DNA of 64,000 bases from Trebouxia sp. TZW2008 (taxonomy: Eukaryota; Chlorophyta; Trebouxiophyceae; Trebouxiales; Trebouxiaceae), in assembly GCA_002118135.1 (NCBI GenBank), contig BDIU01000082.1, positions 1 to 64,000 on the forward strand. The letters are read 5' to 3'. Under the pieces are notes generated by a model. That model saw nothing but the letters and a program-made list of their open reading frames with translations. It searched no databases and was not told the DNA's origin. The stretch's first letter is position 1; each line of letters begins with the position of its first letter. This document shows positions 62,101 through 64,000 of this stretch, piece after piece. The position numbers and the translations under genes were made by a program.

Positions 62101-62344
62101 GCAGCACTGTTTTGCTTTGCGATTGCAAGTCTCGTGCATGTACATCTCTCAAGCAAATGTACTGACAACTCAGGACCACAGCATCCTTGTTAGGCGGCAG
62201 GTTGTCCAGAACACTGACGCTTTGCAGGACAATTTTGCCAAGATCATGGCTGCATATGAGAACCGCACTCTCAGTGTCTGGCTTGAAGTTGCTGAGCAGT
62301 TTGGTGTCAACAGAGAGACTGGAGCGCAGTTGACTGGCACATAA
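56151..62344 (+). CDS. PX-BAR sorting nexin, 13 exons
   Basis: Exons 56151-56213, 56287-56343, 56422-56892, 57174-57347, 57717-57837, 58210-58352, 58813-58869, 59215-59388, 60297-60389, 61030-61146, 61606-61728, 62011-62061 and 62228-62344 join in phase to 586 residues. Sorting nexins (SNX1/Vps5 type) bind phosphoinositides on endosomes and drive retromer-linked tubulation. An acidic N-terminus (IPFDDPPENPP) and a Ser/Gln-rich linker come first. A PX domain (about 145-255) follows with GGFVMYAV, RRRFRDFV and GYFIPPRPEK, the last two being the phosphoinositide-contacting blocks. A BAR-type helical region (about 300-586) follows, with VSKFEELGQVTGDLGLSAIK, LEKRRQAISAIEAEG and NFAKIMAAYENRTLSVW. 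Introns 6, 8 and the long intron before exon 9 hold relic exon copies. Intron 2 (78 bp) is in frame and stop-free. Confidence 0.92.
58336..58455 (+). repeat. Relic of sorting-nexin exon 6 tail
   Basis: The exon end CTGAAATTGATCTCAGGGTG recurs as CCGAAATTGTCCTCAGGGTG at about 58432. The downstream relic keeps tail plus donor. Offset is 93 bp. Confidence 0.75.
59280..59510 (+). repeat. Relic of sorting-nexin exon 8 tail
   Basis: GAAGACACTGATGGCAGCAR and the following TGACTCYGCCATGGCCAG recur at 59299 and 59444, offset 145 bp. The relic ends in TGA at 59506. Confidence 0.85.
60165..60370 (+). repeat. Relic of sorting-nexin exon 9 head
   Basis: The upstream copy (about 60175-60225, SRLSRTITNATANA) precedes the working exon (60297-60389, SRLSRTATNATADA). 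Offset is about 125 bp. Confidence 0.85.
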
Positions 62345-62957
62345 TGTTCTGCAATGGCTAAACAGACCTTGGCATTGGCCTCAGCCATATGTTTGCATCC
62401 AGAGTGCTGAATGATATTCCAGGCACTGCTTTGCTGCCCTTCATGTTGACAGCCTTGACAATGTCTTCTCAAGAAGCTGCATTGCGGTGCTATGCGCTTC
62501 TCTCTTGCATGTGGCGTATGCACCAGTTGCAAGCTCGAATCAGGTCCTGTACGGGCGCCAACAGTGTACATTCAGGCTGGACCCTTGTATACATCATTCA
62601 CTGCTGACCTGTCTGACATGATTGACTTGCTAGCATCGATGTTTGTTGTCAAGGAAAAATGAGCAAACAACAACTGTGCCAACTGACTCAGTGCACCACA
62701 CGTAGACTCAGATGCACGGCATGACAGCTTGATGACCGAGCCATGCATAGCGTGATTATGGCAAATGCAGAGTTGCTGCAGTGCAACAGCTTTCTTATGT
62801 ATTGCTTACCCTGTAGCACACTCATCAACAAGTCTTATGCATCAGACTCTGAGACCTCAGCCTCGGCTCAAGCTCTGCTACGTGACACTGATTGAGGGGT
62901 TTGGTGGTTTTGAGCGGTGGTAGGCTCGTGGTCCATGGGTTGTTTTGGGCCATCCAT

Positions 62958-63040
62958 ATGGTGGGCTAGTGCGGGTCATGGTGGGCTAGTGCGGGTCATG
63001 GTGGGCTAGTGCGGGTCATGGTGGGCTAGTGTGGGCTTTT
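62958..63040 (+). repeat. 20-bp minisatellite
   Basis: ATGGTGGGCTAGTGCGGGTC in three perfect tandem units and a partial fourth, followed by looser GTGGGCT/GCGGGC variants to about 63060. It lies in the 3' flank of the sorting nexin. Confidence 0.95.
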
Positions 63041-63060
63041 GCGGGCAGGTGGGCTTTCAA

Positions 63061-64000
63061 GTTGGTAGGCTAGGGGCCGCATGTTAAGCAACATGTCAGG
63101 CATACAGTGATGTTTGGCCATCAAACTGGGCTGTGCTGATTGGCAATGCATACTGGAACTGTGGCCTCTATATAAATGCTGCCAGCAGAAAAAATTGACA
63201 GCAATTATGGCTCTCAGAAAACCCTAGGTAGCAGGCTGGCGAAAGATAAACGAGACAGCGATGTCTGCGCGGCAATAGCGTCTCTGCTGCAGAATAGTCT
63301 GAGGCATGCTGAGCGGCGCCACCGCGCGTGAGTCGCAAGATGAGGTCGCTGTGAAGCCTGTCGGCAAGATCTGCGTCTGATCAAAGCGATCAGTAGCGGG
63401 TGAGCCCAAGTCCTACGCACTCTAAGCCGTTGCGATGCTAGCAAATATACCGTCTGCAAGCTGCGATGCAGTACGAGACAGCAGAGACGGCCATAGTCGC
63501 GTCCGAAATGTCACACAGCAGCTGCGGTTGGTCCCACAACACTGTTACAAAGGCTTGTAACCTGCAGCAGAGCCTGGTTCTGCTGCATGTATCTGTTGCA
63601 CAAGCACACCTGCATCTCAGGCTGTCACCTGGCAGCAGGCAAGGTGGGCTGGACTCAAGACTGCTGTGCAGCAGGTATCTTGACAGAGACACACTTGTCA
63701 TCAGTGCTGGTTCTGAAGCTGCATTGCCACACTTTGCTCGCCTTATGTGTGTAGCTCTGTTGTAGCTTGAGTCAGGTGATGAATGCACCCTTAACACTGT
63801 ACCTTCATATTTAAACTGAGTTGCAAAAATTACAGTCAACTTTTGCATCTGACTCAGTTGCTAGCGTCAATGTCATTGTCAAGGGAACAACAAGCAAGAA
63901 ATGACTGTTCTGAATGTCTCAATGCATCAAATTGGCACGCAGACTTGGCACACACATGTGCAGCATGACTGTACAGCATGACTGAACTATGACACAGCAG
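63061..64000. other. No recognisable gene
   Basis: A GC-richer patch (63220-63500) with open frames on both strands and a possible plus-strand start at 63436 (MLANIPSASCDAVRD) could be the first exon of a gene running past the window edge. No family signal supports it. Confidence 0.4.

Noticed and set aside
62958..63060. CRISPR-like direct repeats
   Set aside because: Units are head-to-tail with no spacers; this is a minisatellite in a eukaryotic genome.

Overview
This is nuclear DNA of an intron-dense eukaryote. Protein-coding signal comes as short exons (about 50-500 bp) with consensus GT..AG borders and matching codon phases. There is no operon structure and there are no Shine-Dalgarno sites. 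Plastid-type features (a transit-peptide-like N-terminus on a membrane protein, an ABC1/aarF-like kinase locus) and several gene families typical of algae suggest a green alga, perhaps Trebouxiophyceae. The lineage is my inference from style, not a measured result.

Layout: 1-2957 has no gene I can name. 2958-4583 (+) is a single-exon leucine-rich-repeat protein. 6.5-7.1 kb holds orphan minus-strand exons. 8880-14144 (+) is an ABC1-family kinase locus whose exons are recognisable but carry several frameshifts and a stop, so I call it a pseudogene. 14.2-16.7 kb is a different kind of DNA, with two diverged tandem copies of a small-ORF element plus a perfect palindrome. About 17.2-24.5 kb (+) is a coiled-coil protein gene. 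25027-27741 (+) is a complete 7-exon short-chain dehydrogenase/reductase. 28581-31821 (+) is a complete 7-exon secretory-pathway glycosyltransferase. 32917-45027 (-) holds two adjacent PRMT7-class arginine methyltransferase-like genes, each with a very large repeat-rich insertion. 45746-47533 (-) is a complete 5-exon TPR protein. 47701-53646 (-) is a large 2-oxoglutarate/Fe(II) oxygenase-family gene. 54523-55722 (-) is a complete 5-exon, probably plastid-targeted membrane protein. It is head-to-head with 56151-62344 (+), a complete 13-exon PX-BAR sorting nexin. 62.3-64 kb has a 20-bp minisatellite and no gene I can name.

The dominant unexplained structure is repeated tandem duplication of exon borders. 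In nearly every multi-exon gene one or more exons sit beside partial, decayed copies of themselves about 90-200 bp apart. With few exceptions the copies upstream of the working exon carry the acceptor plus exon head, and copies downstream carry the exon tail plus donor. Introns here seem to grow by duplicating splice borders. Some copies are still open and phase-compatible, so they could act as alternative exons.

Mobile DNA: a MITE family of about 175 bp with terminal inverted repeats (at least six copies or fragments, two inside introns of intact genes) and three 5'-truncated non-LTR retrotransposon tails. Simple-sequence tracts (GAGT, GACA, GCT/GTT, TAA) lie in introns, in one coding exon and at a retrotransposon tail. 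No tRNA, rRNA, CRISPR array or prokaryotic gene was found.
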